A stretch of 64,000 bases of DNA. Origin: Rhizobium johnstonii 3841. Lineage in GTDB: Bacteria; Pseudomonadota; Alphaproteobacteria; Rhizobiales; Rhizobiaceae. The position numbers and the translations under genes were made by a program. Below, piece after piece: positions 1 to 8,894 of this stretch; position 1 is the first letter of the stretch; every line of letters starts with the position of its first letter. The stretch spans positions 3,105,501-3,169,500 of the forward strand of contig NC_008380.1 in the NCBI RefSeq assembly GCF_000009265.1. Reading direction: 5' to 3'. The notes beneath the pieces are model-generated. The model was not told where the DNA came from, ran no database searches, and was given only the letters and a program-made list of their open reading frames with translations.

Positions 1-790
1 GGGCGGCGATATCGGCGTCGTAGCCGGTACGATCGAACCATTCGAACATCAGCGCCGTATCCTCGCTCTGCTGCCGTATCGCCGTGATCGGCAATTCCCG
101 GTAAGTGATAGGGCGGCCGAGCGCCTCGGTGAGGATCTTCGCCTGCTGCTCGCCCGACAATTCGTCGCCCGCAATGTCGAAACGCTTGCCGAACACCTGC
201 TCTCGCCGCTCGGCCAGTGCCGCGACAAAAGCCCCGATGTCGTCGATGGTGATCTGCTGCAGCACGCGGGCGGGCGGCAGGGCGGCGGCATAGACCCCCT
301 GGCGCAGGCCGTCGATCGCCCAGGGCGCCACGGTGTTCTCCATGAAGGCGACGGGTGCGCTGATCGTGTAGGGAATGCCGAGGCCAGCCACGTGCTTCTC
401 GACCAGATACTTGCTGTCGAAATGCGGAATGCCGGTCTTGTTGTCGGCGTCGGCCACGGAGGAATAGATCAGGTGGCCGATGCCGGCGGCCTTCGCCGCA
501 TCGGCAACGGTGATACCCTGATGCGTCTCCGCTTCCGTCCCGGCCTCGTAGCTGCTGCCCATCAGGAACATCGTGTCGACGCCGCGCGCGGCCTCTATCA
601 CGGATGCGCCGACGTTAAGATCGCCGGCAACGACCTCCACCCCTGCCGCGGCCAGCCGCTTTGCGCCGTCGCTATCCGGCTTGCGTGATATCGCCTTGAC
701 GCGATGTCCCCGCGCGATCAGGGCGCGGACAACCGCGCCGCCTTGCTGGCCGGTGGCGCCCGTGACCAGAACGCTTCGTGTATTGCTCAT
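1..790 (-). CDS. NmrA-like NAD(P)-binding oxidoreductase (3' end cut off)
   Basis: The reading frame starts at an ATG at 790 behind an AAGGAG Shine-Dalgarno sequence and runs off the left edge, so the C-terminus is missing. About 263 codons are visible. The protein opens with a Rossmann fold: residues about 6-17 read SVLVTGATGQQG, the dinucleotide-binding loop of atypical short-chain dehydrogenases of the NmrA/HSCARG type. Further on come YSSVAD and SKYLVEKHV, as expected for this fold. Such proteins act as redox sensors or as quinone or isoflavone-like reductases in the cytosol; the substrate cannot be told. It is divergent from a LysR regulator 100 bp away, which probably controls it. Confidence 0.85.
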   Translation of the reverse strand, partial: MSNTRSVLVTGATGQQGGAVVRALIARGHRVKAISRKPDSDGAKRLAAAGVEVVAGDLNVGASVIEAARGVDTMFLMGSSYEAGTEAETHQGITVADAAKAAGIGHLIYSSVADADNKTGIPHFDSKYLVEKHVAGLGIPYTISAPVAFMENTVAPWAIDGLRQGVYAAALPPARVLQQITIDDIGAFVAALAERREQVFGKRFDIAGDELSGEQQAKILTEALGRPITYRELPITAIRQQSEDTALMFEWFDRTGYDADIAA

Positions 791-841
791 CTGTCTGCTC
801 CTTGTTGGACTGATGGAGCAAAGTTAGTGCCTGTCGCATTG

Positions 842-861
842 AACCATAATGGCCTATAGTT
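842..861. promoter_or_regulatory. candidate LysR-type operator
   Basis: In the 99-bp divergent spacer, AACCATA (842-848) and TATAGTT (855-861) form an imperfect dyad, 6 of 7 pairs, around ATGGCC. The inner ATA-N6-TAT fits the loose symmetry of LysR-type boxes. Position midway between the two start codons suits joint control of both genes. The assignment is inferred. Confidence 0.4.
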
Positions 862-889
862 GAGAAACATCGTGCCACACTGAGCTACA

Positions 890-1810
890 ATGATCGATCT
901 CAACGACATCATGATTTTCGCCCGAGTCACCGAAGCCGGCAGCTTCACCGCCGCTGCGCGCCTGCTCGGAATGCCGAAGACGACGGTCAGCCGCCGTATC
1001 GCCGCGCTTGAGCGCGAACTCGGCGTGCGGCTGCTGCAGCGCACGACCCGCAGCCTCAGCCTGACGGCATCAGGGCGCCTCTACTATGAGGAAAGCAGCC
1101 AGGCGCTGCGCACCATCGAAGACGCCAACCTGCGGCTCGCGGAAACGCGTGCGGAGCCTGCCGGCACGATCCGCATATCGGCACCGGTCGGCTTCGGCGG
1201 TCACTTCCTCCAGGATGCGATCTTCGAATTTCTTTCGACCTACCCGAAGACGAGGGTCGAGCTGCGCCTGACCGACGACAGGCTGAACCTCGTCGAAAAC
1301 GGCATAGACCTCGCCTTCCGCACAGGCATCCTCGAGGATTCCACCTTGATCGCCCGCAAGCTCGGCTCGACGCATCGGCTTCTCTGTGCGAGCCCGGATT
1401 ATCTCGTCCGCTGCGGATCACCCGATGTACCTGAAGATCTCGCCCACCACGACTGCGTCATCGCCGGCCAATCCGCCCATGCGCAATGGCTGCTGGAAGG
1501 TCCGCAGGGTCAGGAAACGATTGCGGTTTCGGGACGCTTTGCCGCCAATGAAATGCAGGCGGTGATGGCCGCGGCGATCGCCGGTCACGGCATTGCGCAA
1601 TTGCCGCACGGCATCGCCGATGCCTGCATCAAGGACGGGCGGCTGCGCCGGGTTCTCGACGGCTACACGACGCCGGCCGGTGGCCTGCATGTCGTCTATC
1701 CCAGCAGCCGGCACCTGCCGCCTTTGGTCAAGGCATTCATCGAGCTGGCCGTCAGATGGCTGAACGCGATAACCGGCGACAGCGACGATTACGTGATCGT
1801 CTCGCGGTAG
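890..1810 (+). CDS. LysR family transcriptional regulator
   Basis: The 306-residue product has the usual LysR layout and length. An N-terminal winged helix-turn-helix (about residues 1-60) contains FTAAARLLGMPKTTVSRRIA and LGVRLLQRTTRSLSLT. It is followed by a linker helix and a periplasmic-binding-protein-like effector domain starting near residue 90 (GTIRISAPVGFG). The subgroup resembles regulators annotated as DsdC/CrgA-like that sit beside NmrA or SDR reductases. It is divergently transcribed from the NmrA-like gene, the classic arrangement for a LysR regulator and its target. The effector is unknown. Confidence 0.93.
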   Translation: MIDLNDIMIFARVTEAGSFTAAARLLGMPKTTVSRRIAALERELGVRLLQRTTRSLSLTASGRLYYEESSQALRTIEDANLRLAETRAEPAGTIRISAPVGFGGHFLQDAIFEFLSTYPKTRVELRLTDDRLNLVENGIDLAFRTGILEDSTLIARKLGSTHRLLCASPDYLVRCGSPDVPEDLAHHDCVIAGQSAHAQWLLEGPQGQETIAVSGRFAANEMQAVMAAAIAGHGIAQLPHGIADACIKDGRLRRVLDGYTTPAGGLHVVYPSSRHLPPLVKAFIELAVRWLNAITGDSDDYVIVSR

Positions 1811-1822
1811 CTTTCGCGCCCC

Positions 1823-3289
1823 TCACACCTCTTTCAGCACCACCTTGCTGTCGAGGCTTCCGATCAAGGTTGCGCTCGCCTGGTTGAGGCCCGCGACCTC
1901 CACGGCGATGCCGTGTGCCCTGAAGCGCTGCACGACCTTGTCGAGCGCGGCAACGGCGGTGATGTCCCAGAAATGCGCCTCCGACACATCGATCAATACG
2001 GCCTTGCCGACTGCATCCTGAACGTCGAAGGCTTCGACGAAGACGTCGGCGGAAGCAAAGAACACCTGGCCGGATACGCGATAGATCAGCCGCCCGGCGG
2101 CTTGGTCGGGCGCCACGTCGACGCGCAGCAGGCTGGCGACCTTGAAGGTGAAGAACACGCCGCTGAGGAGAACGCCGACCGTCACCCCGAGCGCCAGATT
2201 GGCGGTGAAGACGGTGACGAGGACGGTTGCCACCATGACCGCGCTCGACATCCGGGGATGGACGATAACCGCTCTCAGCGACGACCAGTCGAACGTGTCG
2301 ATCGATACCATGACCATGATCGCCACCAGCGCGGCGACGGGAACCTCGGAGACCCAAGGCTTCAGGAGCACCATCAGGATCAACAGGAACGCGCCGGCAA
2401 ACAGCGTCGAGAGCCGGCCGCGCCCGCCATATTTCACGTTGCTCACCGTCTGGCCGATCATGCCGCAGCCGGCGATGCCACCGAACAGACTGGCGGCGGC
2501 GTTGGCGAGGCCGAGACCGGTGCATTCGCGGTTCTTCGAACTCGGCGTATCCGTGAGATCGTCGACGACGCTCGCCGTCATCATCGATTCCAGCAGTCCG
2601 ACCATGGCAATGGCAAGCGCGGGTGCTGCAATGATCCGAAGCGTTTCCAGCGTCAGCGGCACTGCCGGCCAGCCGAACACCGGTAGCGAATCCGGCAGCT
2701 TGCCGAGATCGGCGACAGTGAGAACCGGAAGCCCGAGCGCTATCGAGGTGACGGTCAGGATCAGGATGCAGATCAGCGGCGACGGGATCGCGGTGGTGAC
2801 CCGCGGCGTCAGATAGATGATGACGAGTCCGGCGATCAGCAGGGCGTATTCCATCCAGCCGACGCCGATGATGTGTGGCATCTGCGCGGCAAAGATCAGG
2901 ATGGCAAGCGCATTGACGAAGCCGGTGCGGACGGATTTCGACACGAAGCGCATCAGCACGCCAAGCCGCAGCAGGCCGAACACGATCTGCATCATCCCCG
3001 CCAGCAGCCCGGCCGCAAAGAGATAGGGCAAACCGTGGGCATGCACCAGCGGTGCCGCGACCAACGCCACCGATCCGGCGGCGGCCGAAATCATCGCCGG
3101 GCGTCCGCCGGTAAACGCAATGACGATGCCGATCACGAAAGAGGCAAACAGGCCAACCTCGGGATCGACCCCTGCCACGAAGGAAAAGGCGATCACCTCG
3201 GGGATCAGAGCGAAGGTCGCCACCGCTCCGGCAAGCATTTCGCGCATGGGATTGGCGGACCAATCACGACGGATGGAGGAAAGCAGCAT
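1823..3289 (-). CDS. SulP family inorganic anion transporter
   Basis: This is an inner-membrane SLC26/SulP permease of about 488 residues. The N-terminus carries the SulP signature region (ALIPEVIAFSFVAGVDPEVG, then FTGGRPAMISAAAGSVA), followed by many hydrophobic helices. The C-terminal about 100 residues form a cytosolic STAS domain (VLIDVSEAHFWDITAVAALD). SulP proteins move sulfate, bicarbonate or other anions by proton or sodium coupling; the substrate here is not evident. The ATG at 3289 gives the usual N-terminus MLLSSIRRDW. A GTG at 3310 would add seven residues, and neither start has a strong ribosome binding site. No carbonic anhydrase neighbour is seen. Confidence 0.9.
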   Translation of the reverse strand: MLLSSIRRDWSANPMREMLAGAVATFALIPEVIAFSFVAGVDPEVGLFASFVIGIVIAFTGGRPAMISAAAGSVALVAAPLVHAHGLPYLFAAGLLAGMMQIVFGLLRLGVLMRFVSKSVRTGFVNALAILIFAAQMPHIIGVGWMEYALLIAGLVIIYLTPRVTTAIPSPLICILILTVTSIALGLPVLTVADLGKLPDSLPVFGWPAVPLTLETLRIIAAPALAIAMVGLLESMMTASVVDDLTDTPSSKNRECTGLGLANAAASLFGGIAGCGMIGQTVSNVKYGGRGRLSTLFAGAFLLILMVLLKPWVSEVPVAALVAIMVMVSIDTFDWSSLRAVIVHPRMSSAVMVATVLVTVFTANLALGVTVGVLLSGVFFTFKVASLLRVDVAPDQAAGRLIYRVSGQVFFASADVFVEAFDVQDAVGKAVLIDVSEAHFWDITAVAALDKVVQRFRAHGIAVEVAGLNQASATLIGSLDSKVVLKEV

Positions 3290-3560
3290 AGATGGATTCT
3301 CGCAAAGCACGGCCGGACCCGCTCTGCCGAGCGGTCGCGTAATGGCGTGCAGGTTTTGCGTTGTCTGGCGGATCGGCGGCCAGAAGAGCCACCCGGGATC
3401 TCACCGGGTCCGTGGTGAATGCCTGCGGTATAGACGAGATCTTTACTGCAGCGCAACATTCAAGTGCGAAGGACGAAAGCGAAAACGCACGAGCCGTCGG
3501 CCTCTCACCGGACGGCACTCTGCTCACCCATTCGCTTGGGCGCTGAGGAACCGGAAGTCC

Positions 3561-3812
3561 TCACTGCCAGAGGAAGTCCGGCCCCGTGCTCTGTGAGGTA
3601 AGCTTCAGCGTCCCGTCCGGCTGGACGACATAGGTCTCGAACACACGGTAACCGAAATCGCCAAGGAAGGTATTCTTGACCACCGTTCCCGGACGATAGG
3701 GCGAACGGAGAACCTTTCCACCATAGGTGAGGCTGCCGGGAAGAGGCTGCGGATCCCCTGCGCTGGCACAGGCCGAGAGAGCGAAGAGAACGGCAAGGAG
3801 CGCGTGTTTCAT
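3561..3812 (-). CDS. small lipoprotein, unknown function
   Basis: An 83-residue protein with a lipoprotein signal: a basic start, the hydrophobic run LLAVLFALSA, and a lipobox LSAC placing the lipidated cysteine near residue 15. The mature part (RSPYRPGTVVKNTFLGDFGY) has no catalytic motif that I recognise. It is probably anchored in the cell envelope. The start has AGGAGAAG upstream, a good ribosome binding site. It stands alone, about 80 bp from the response regulator on the same strand, so co-transcription is possible but unproven. Confidence 0.7.
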   Translation of the reverse strand: MKHALLAVLFALSACASAGDPQPLPGSLTYGGKVLRSPYRPGTVVKNTFLGDFGYRVFETYVVQPDGTLKLTSQSTGPDFLWQ

Positions 3813-3890
3813 CCGAACTTCTCCTCGGGCAGGCGCAGCCGCCTGAGCGGCGTCGATTTCCCTTCTTATAACACGCAGCCTTGATGCTGT

Positions 3891-4268
3891 TCAGAACGCA
3901 GCCTTGCTGCTGTCGAAGTCTTTGCGTCGGGCCTCCGCCCGCGAGAGCGCGCTGGCGATCCTCTCATCGGTAAAGGGCTTGGAGATGACATCGAGCGCCC
4001 CTTCGATACCATGACCGACATTCTCGGGACTGCCGGTCACGAAGATGACGTCAACCCCATGGCGGTCGATCAGCCGGCGCGCGAGCTGGGCGCCGCTCAG
4101 CCCATCGGAGAGACTGAGATCGACGAGCGCGACATCGCTTCTTTTTGCGTGGGCGAGTGCCTGCTCCACCGTCGAAACCGGCCCGATGGTCTGGTGTCCG
4201 GCCTCTTGCGCAATGCGCTCGAGCTCCAGAGCGATAAAATTCTCATCTTCAACGATCATGACCTTCAT
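3891..4268 (-). CDS. single-domain response regulator (receiver only)
   Basis: The 125-residue product is one CheY-like receiver domain with no output domain. It shows the acidic pair in MIVEDENFIALE, the phospho-acceptor Asp in VALVDLSLSDG, the conserved Thr in VIFVTGSP and the Lys in VISKPF. Stand-alone receivers of this kind in rhizobia often feed phosphate to or from HWE-type histidine kinases, including those that control the general stress response. No kinase is adjacent. A possible EcfG-type promoter lies about 50 bp upstream. The start ATG at 4268 has a GGAGG-type ribosome binding site. Confidence 0.88.
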   Translation of the reverse strand: MKVMIVEDENFIALELERIAQEAGHQTIGPVSTVEQALAHAKRSDVALVDLSLSDGLSGAQLARRLIDRHGVDVIFVTGSPENVGHGIEGALDVISKPFTDERIASALSRAEARRKDFDSSKAAF

Positions 4269-4644
4269 GGATAAGCCTCCTCATAGACGGCCTGTCAGGC
4301 GCACTGCCGGTAGCGGCTACAACGCAACCGTCCCCGGAATGTTTCCACTTTGAGAAGAATATGTTGACGATCAACGGGCAGCGCCGCGTTACCGGTCCCG
4401 CTACAGGTCCTTGTGGAGGAACCAGCCAATGGCGCGGTCGCTCCGGCATCGGAAGAGCGGCAATCGCCGCACGGAAGGAATCCGGGGGTATCGCCCCTTC
4501 GTCATCCGTATCAACGATGGATAAGGCAATCGTCCCCAAAGTGTAAGACCGCCTCACCTCAGCCGTCCGTCGAACGCCTGTTGCGCCTTTCGAAATCACC
4601 CGCGCGGAATGGTTGAGGTTCAAGGGCCGTCGTGACCAGCGACA
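4269..4644. other. 376-bp intergenic region
   Basis: Apart from the candidate EcfG promoter near 4321-4346, I see no supported gene. A 124-codon frame covers most of it on the minus strand and overlaps the response-regulator start, but it has no recognisable domain and unconvincing composition. No strong hairpin was noticed. Confidence 0.5.
4321..4346 (-). promoter_or_regulatory. candidate EcfG (general stress sigma) promoter
   Basis: On the minus strand GGAAA (4346-4342) is followed after 17 bases by CGTT (4324-4321), one mismatch from the alphaproteobacterial EcfG/RpoE2 consensus GGAAC-N16/17-CGTT. It lies about 50 bp before the response-regulator start and points toward it. A single mismatch-bearing site can occur by chance. 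Confidence 0.4.
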
Positions 4645-6405
4645 TTACTCCGCCCGGGCAAACAACTCCCGGTCGCGGGCGCGGATGGGGTCGGTCCAGT
4701 CGCGTTCGAACCAGGGCGTGCCGCCGGGCTGGGGCGGGCGTTTAAGTTCCAGCGGACGGGCCGGGCCGTCGCTCGCTTCGGAGGCGACGCGGAAGACGTA
4801 GTGGTCGTACATCCTGAGCGCCTCGATCATGTAGCTGGTCGCAACCGTTCGGTCGCGCACGACGACGAGGTTCTCGCCGTTCTCGTCATCGGCGGGGTTC
4901 GAGAAATTGTAGGAGCCGAGATAGACGCGCGCCGTCGGCTTGTCGAAATCGAGCACGACGAATTTATGGTGCATGCGCGTGCCGCGCTGGTTGCCGTCGA
5001 CGCCGGCAAGGCCCGAGGGTTCCGTCAGGAAGGGCGGCGGCACGTTGCCCGTCAAGGCGGCCGCCCGCACCACCCTGCGGCGATTGTCCGGCGTCAGCAC
5101 GTTGAGGCCGAGATTGCCGGCGCGGACCTCGGCATCGGCGATGCCCATGACATGCACCTCGGGGCGTTCGAGCGCGCGGCCGAGCGCCGGACCGATCGCT
5201 CCTCTGGTCATCTGGCCGAGGAAAGCGAGCGAGAACAGCACGCTGGACTGGGCGGTATCGATATCGGCACCGATCTCGTCCAGCCGGCCATTGGCATCGC
5301 TGTGCGGCGAGAAGGCGACCTTGGCGTCGACGCCGTCGAGGCCGAGATCGATCCAACCGGCAGAACTTGCCGAGCTGCGGAAATCGGCGGCGCGTTTGGC
5401 GGTGAAATAACTCTCGAAGGCGGTGAAATAATCGTCGATCGCCTTTTCGCTGTGGACGGCGAGGCTGTTGTTCGATTGCACATAGAGCCCGCGCCAGCTG
5501 AGATTGGTCGAACCGTAAAGCACAGTCGAAATGCCGCCGCCACGGACCGCAATGGACTTCTGGTGCTGGAGGTTCGCCATATGCTGGCGTTTGACGTTGG
5601 CAGCACCCGCCGAGGCGATCAGCCGCTCCGCAGCTTTCGTCTCAGGCGAATCCGGTCGGCCGTGGCCGTCGGTGCGGGCGCTGTCGTCGATGATGATCTT
5701 CAGCTTCGGCCCCAGCGCCTCCAGCCGGGTGACCACCTCGGGCAGGTTGAGGTCATAGGCGATGACGCGCACCTCAGCGCCAGCCGCCTGCGCCCTGTCG
5801 AGCAGATCGAGCGTTTCAGCCCGCGCCTCGAAGCCCATCCAGGCCAGCGCCCGCTCGGCATCGGCGTGGGTCGGCACGAAGTCCAGCCCCTCATCGCCGA
5901 CAGGCGGCACCAGCGTGATGATCGTCGGCGCGTCGGGGGCAAAATTGCGCACGAAGGCCTGCGACGAGACGAAGCCGCGGGTGAAGGCGACGTTGAGCTT
6001 GCCGGGAATGGTCTCGCGCATCAGCGCCAGTTCCGCCTCCTGTGCCTCGCCCGATGCCAGCCCGCCCGCCGCATCCATGAACTTCGGCGTGACTCGATAG
6101 AGAAACTTGCCGGGCAGATCGGCATTGAAGGGAAAATGCACCCAGCGGAATTTCTGGATCGGCGCCTCTGTCGTGCGGATGCCGTCGGCTGGAACCGGCT
6201 GGCCGGGAAAGCCGATACGGTTGCGCACGTTCTTGAAGAAGTCGGTGCCCGGCTCGCGATACTGGATGGCGAAACCGACGAAATCGATCGGCGGCCGGCC
6301 ATTCTTCCAATCCATGCCGAGCAGCACCATGCCGTCGCCGCGATGGATGGTCAGCGCAAAAAGCGCCGCCGCATTCCTGCCGGTCACACGAAAATCCGTA
6401 TCCAT
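4645..6405 (-). CDS. phospholipase D-like domain protein
   Basis: A 586-residue protein with two phospholipase D half-sites. The first HKD-type motif is HQKSIAV near residue 281, followed by YGSTNLSWRG. The second is HHKFVVLDFD near residue 480, followed by YLGSYNFSNPADDENGEN. Paired HxK motifs with the downstream GS-N-N signature mark the PLD superfamily, which contains phosphodiesterases, nucleases and lipid synthases. No signal peptide or membrane helix is visible, so it is probably cytosolic and its substrate is unknown. The ATG at 6405 is preferred because AGGGGAGG lies just upstream; a longer frame would begin at 6441. Confidence 0.85.
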   Translation of the reverse strand: MDTDFRVTGRNAAALFALTIHRGDGMVLLGMDWKNGRPPIDFVGFAIQYREPGTDFFKNVRNRIGFPGQPVPADGIRTTEAPIQKFRWVHFPFNADLPGKFLYRVTPKFMDAAGGLASGEAQEAELALMRETIPGKLNVAFTRGFVSSQAFVRNFAPDAPTIITLVPPVGDEGLDFVPTHADAERALAWMGFEARAETLDLLDRAQAAGAEVRVIAYDLNLPEVVTRLEALGPKLKIIIDDSARTDGHGRPDSPETKAAERLIASAGAANVKRQHMANLQHQKSIAVRGGGISTVLYGSTNLSWRGLYVQSNNSLAVHSEKAIDDYFTAFESYFTAKRAADFRSSASSAGWIDLGLDGVDAKVAFSPHSDANGRLDEIGADIDTAQSSVLFSLAFLGQMTRGAIGPALGRALERPEVHVMGIADAEVRAGNLGLNVLTPDNRRRVVRAAALTGNVPPPFLTEPSGLAGVDGNQRGTRMHHKFVVLDFDKPTARVYLGSYNFSNPADDENGENLVVVRDRTVATSYMIEALRMYDHYVFRVASEASDGPARPLELKRPPQPGGTPWFERDWTDPIRARDRELFARAE

Positions 6406-6640
6406 GCCCGCCTCCCCTGGAAATCGGGGAGAATCTAGCATGGTTCCGTGACAGTAAGGAGATATGTCGGTGAAATTTTGCGCGCAGAAGGTGCATGGAG
6501 GCGACGGTACGGAGCAAGCGCCAGCGGCGCCACGACCTGCCCAGCTGATGCGTCGTCATGAAAGCAGATTGCGGTTCGCCAGACTTTCAGACGGACCGCC
6601 GTACCCTCCTGCCGGGACGGAGGATACGGCCGGACCGACC

Positions 6641-7429
6641 CTACGGTTTCTCGTTTGCGCTCTCGGCCCTGAACGCCGCCTCACCGGCGTCGGAGACCTC
6701 GACCCACTTCTTGTCTGGCTCGGCATCCGGCACGTAGCTGTCGTGCCAGTTCCACCACTTGTAGGTCGGGGTCTGGGGATAGCCCTCGGGCGATTCCTCC
6801 CAGACTTCCTGGCGACCGAGCGGCGTGATGTCGAGATAGTTCCAGGTACCGCCCATCTGCTCGTCGCCGCGGTTGTTGATGAAATAGGTGCGGAAGATGC
6901 GCTCGCCGTCGCGGTAGAACACATTGGTGCCGTGCCACTCGTCGACGCCGAAGTCCTTGTCGAAGCTGTCGGTGATCGTGACCCACGGCATCGTCCAGCC
7001 CATCCGCGCCTTCAGCCGTGCAATATCGGCCTGCGGCGCGCGCGAGGCGAAGACCAGCGTCGTGTCGCGGGCGTTGAGATGGGCGACATGGGCGACCTGA
7101 TCGGCCACCATCGAGCAGCCGCGGCAGGCATGTTCGGGCCAGCCGAACACGCCGGGCTCGTAGAAGGCGCGGTAAAGGATGAGCTGGTGTCTGTTGTCGA
7201 ACAGGTCGAGCATGCTGACCTTGCCCTGAGGCCCCTCAAACGCATAGGCCTTCTCGACAGCCATCCACGGCATGCGCCGGCGCTCGGCGGCCAGCGCGTC
7301 GCGGGCGCGGGTCTCAGCCTTTTCCTTGACGAGCAGTTGCGCGCGGGCCGCCTCCCAGGCCTGCGGCGACACGACCGGTGGCTTGTGCATGGCTTGTCCG
7401 CTTTTTCCATTCTCGGCTGAAGCAGTCAT
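6641..7429 (-). CDS. DUF899 thioredoxin-like protein
   Basis: The 262-residue product matches the DUF899 family, proteins with a thioredoxin-like fold and no settled function. Typical features are the N-terminal WEAARAQLLVKEKAETRARD, the central YEPGVFGWPEHACRGCSM with a CxxC pair, and the C-terminal TPLGRQEVWEESPEGYPQ and YKWWNWHDSY. ATG at 7429 is chosen because GAGGAG precedes it by ten bases. The longer upstream frame (to 7657) would swallow that ribosome binding site. It is divergent from the ankyrin gene. Confidence 0.88.
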   Translation of the reverse strand: MTASAENGKSGQAMHKPPVVSPQAWEAARAQLLVKEKAETRARDALAAERRRMPWMAVEKAYAFEGPQGKVSMLDLFDNRHQLILYRAFYEPGVFGWPEHACRGCSMVADQVAHVAHLNARDTTLVFASRAPQADIARLKARMGWTMPWVTITDSFDKDFGVDEWHGTNVFYRDGERIFRTYFINNRGDEQMGGTWNYLDITPLGRQEVWEESPEGYPQTPTYKWWNWHDSYVPDAEPDKKWVEVSDAGEAAFRAESANEKP

Positions 7430-7697
7430 GGCGTTCAATCTCCTCATTGGGGCGATTTCTGGGGGCTTGGAAGCCCGGTTCATCGCGCATTGGTCTGCGA
7501 TACTTTCGCATCGGAAATCGAACAGGGGGAGTAACAAGTGTGACCGTATTCCATGAAATACCGCCGGTCGCAGCCTTGGCGCGCAAGTGGGTTGAGCGGG
7601 AGCGCGTCCATTAGCGCAATCTTGTTTACGAATTGCACACGTGCTAAAACGCGACAAAACGGCGCATACGAACCCTGATCAAACCGAGATCGTGCCC

Positions 7698-8288
7698 GTG
7701 AATATTATTATCGCGACTGTTGCTACGCTTGTCATTGGCGTCCTGCCGGCATGGGCAGGTCCTTTGCATCAGGCGACCAAGGACGGCGATATCGCCCGCG
7801 TCACACAGTTGCTGGACCAGGGCTCCGATCTGTCGGAGCTCGATGAGGCGGGCGAGCCGGCGCTGATTATCGCGTCATTGGCGGGCCATGCCGATGTCGT
7901 CGTTCTTTTACTGGATCGCGGCGCCGACATCGAAATTCGCAACAAGGGTGGGCTGACGGCGCTGCATGCAGCAGCCTATGGAGGAAATCTGGAGGTGGTG
8001 AAACGGCTTGTCGCCGAGGGAGCTGACTTCAACGACAGGAAGAATTTCTATCAGATGTCGCCGCTGCACGCCGCCGCCGAAGAGGGCCGCACCGACGTCG
8101 TCGCTTTTCTGCTGACGAAGAGCGCGGATGTCGAAGCGACGGAAAGAAACGGGTACACGCCTCTCACCCAAGCGGGGTGGCGGGCGCATTGGGACACGGC
8201 CAAATTACTCATGGAAGCCGGTGCTGTTTGCCAGAAAGCCGAGCTTGTGGGCGAACCGCTCTACAAGGAATGCACCAAACGGCAATAG
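7698..8288 (+). CDS. secreted ankyrin-repeat protein
   Basis: An approximately 196-residue protein with an N-terminal signal peptide (ATVATLVIGVLPAWAG) followed by four to five ankyrin repeats of about 33 residues. Examples are DIARVTQLLDQGSDLSELD, HADVVVLLLDRGADIEIRN and NLEVVKRLVAEGADF. Ankyrin repeats bind proteins, so a periplasmic scaffold or inhibitor role is likely. The frame also allows a GTG at 7641, but the GTG at 7698 puts the signal peptide at the N-terminus. Neither has a clear ribosome binding site. The YHS-domain gene follows after 44 bp on the same strand, suggesting a two-gene unit. Confidence 0.8.
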   Translation: MNIIIATVATLVIGVLPAWAGPLHQATKDGDIARVTQLLDQGSDLSELDEAGEPALIIASLAGHADVVVLLLDRGADIEIRNKGGLTALHAAAYGGNLEVVKRLVAEGADFNDRKNFYQMSPLHAAAEEGRTDVVAFLLTKSADVEATERNGYTPLTQAGWRAHWDTAKLLMEAGAVCQKAELVGEPLYKECTKRQ

Positions 8289-8332
8289 CATTTCGCTGGA
8301 GTAACAGACCGCGTCCGGGAACGGAGCTTGTT

Positions 8333-8875
8333 ATGTCTTACCATGTGCAAAAATGCGGCCATATGCGAAAATCCGGAAAGCGAATGGGCGTGGCTGTTGG
8401 CGCTGCGGTCTTGCTGCTTTTCTTCCTTCAGCCTGCGGGGGCCGAGGAACTCATCAATACCGGCTATTTCGGCGATGTCGCGATCAAGGGCTACGACCCG
8501 GTCGCCTATTTCACTGAAAACCAGGCCGTCGAAGGATCCGAGACATATTCCCACCACTGGCTTGGCGCGACCTGGTATTTCGCCAGCGCTGGAAATCGCG
8601 ACCTCTTCAAGGGCGATCCATCCAAATATGCGCCGCAATATGGCGGCTATTGCGCTGACGGCGTGTCTTTCGGGACAGTGACCACCAATATCGATCCGAA
8701 AGCTTGGCGGATCATCGATGGCAAACTGTACCTGAGCTATGACCCCGGGGCAGCCGAAGGCATGGAGAAAAATCCGACCAAGGTGACCGACTCGAAGAAG
8801 CATTGGTCCGAAGTTCAGCAGACGCTGATTTCGGAGAAGATGCACACCGTCTGGCAACAACCGGATACGAAATGA
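8333..8875 (+). CDS. exported YHS domain protein
   Basis: The 180-residue product carries a hydrophobic export signal (GVAVGAAVLLLFFLQPAGA, about residues 19-37). A YHS-type domain follows: GYDPVAYFTENQAVEGS, then HHWLGATWYFASAGNRDLF and YAPQYGGYCADG. YHS domains are small metal-associated modules found in copper enzymes and transporters; stand-alone periplasmic versions of this length are common in rhizobia and have no defined role. ATG at 8333 has GGAG eight bases upstream. It follows the secreted ankyrin gene closely, so both may act in the periplasm. Confidence 0.85.
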   Translation: MSYHVQKCGHMRKSGKRMGVAVGAAVLLLFFLQPAGAEELINTGYFGDVAIKGYDPVAYFTENQAVEGSETYSHHWLGATWYFASAGNRDLFKGDPSKYAPQYGGYCADGVSFGTVTTNIDPKAWRIIDGKLYLSYDPGAAEGMEKNPTKVTDSKKHWSEVQQTLISEKMHTVWQQPDTK

Positions 8876-8894
8876 AGCCGCAACGCCCGACCCG

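Noticed and set aside
4249..4623. 124-codon minus-strand frame
   Set aside because: It overlaps the start of the response regulator, covers its likely promoter and has no recognisable domain.
4801..6438. 545-codon frame antisense to the phospholipase D-like gene
   Set aside because: Codon-bias shadow; its His/Arg-rich product has no domain and the opposite strand carries HKD motifs.
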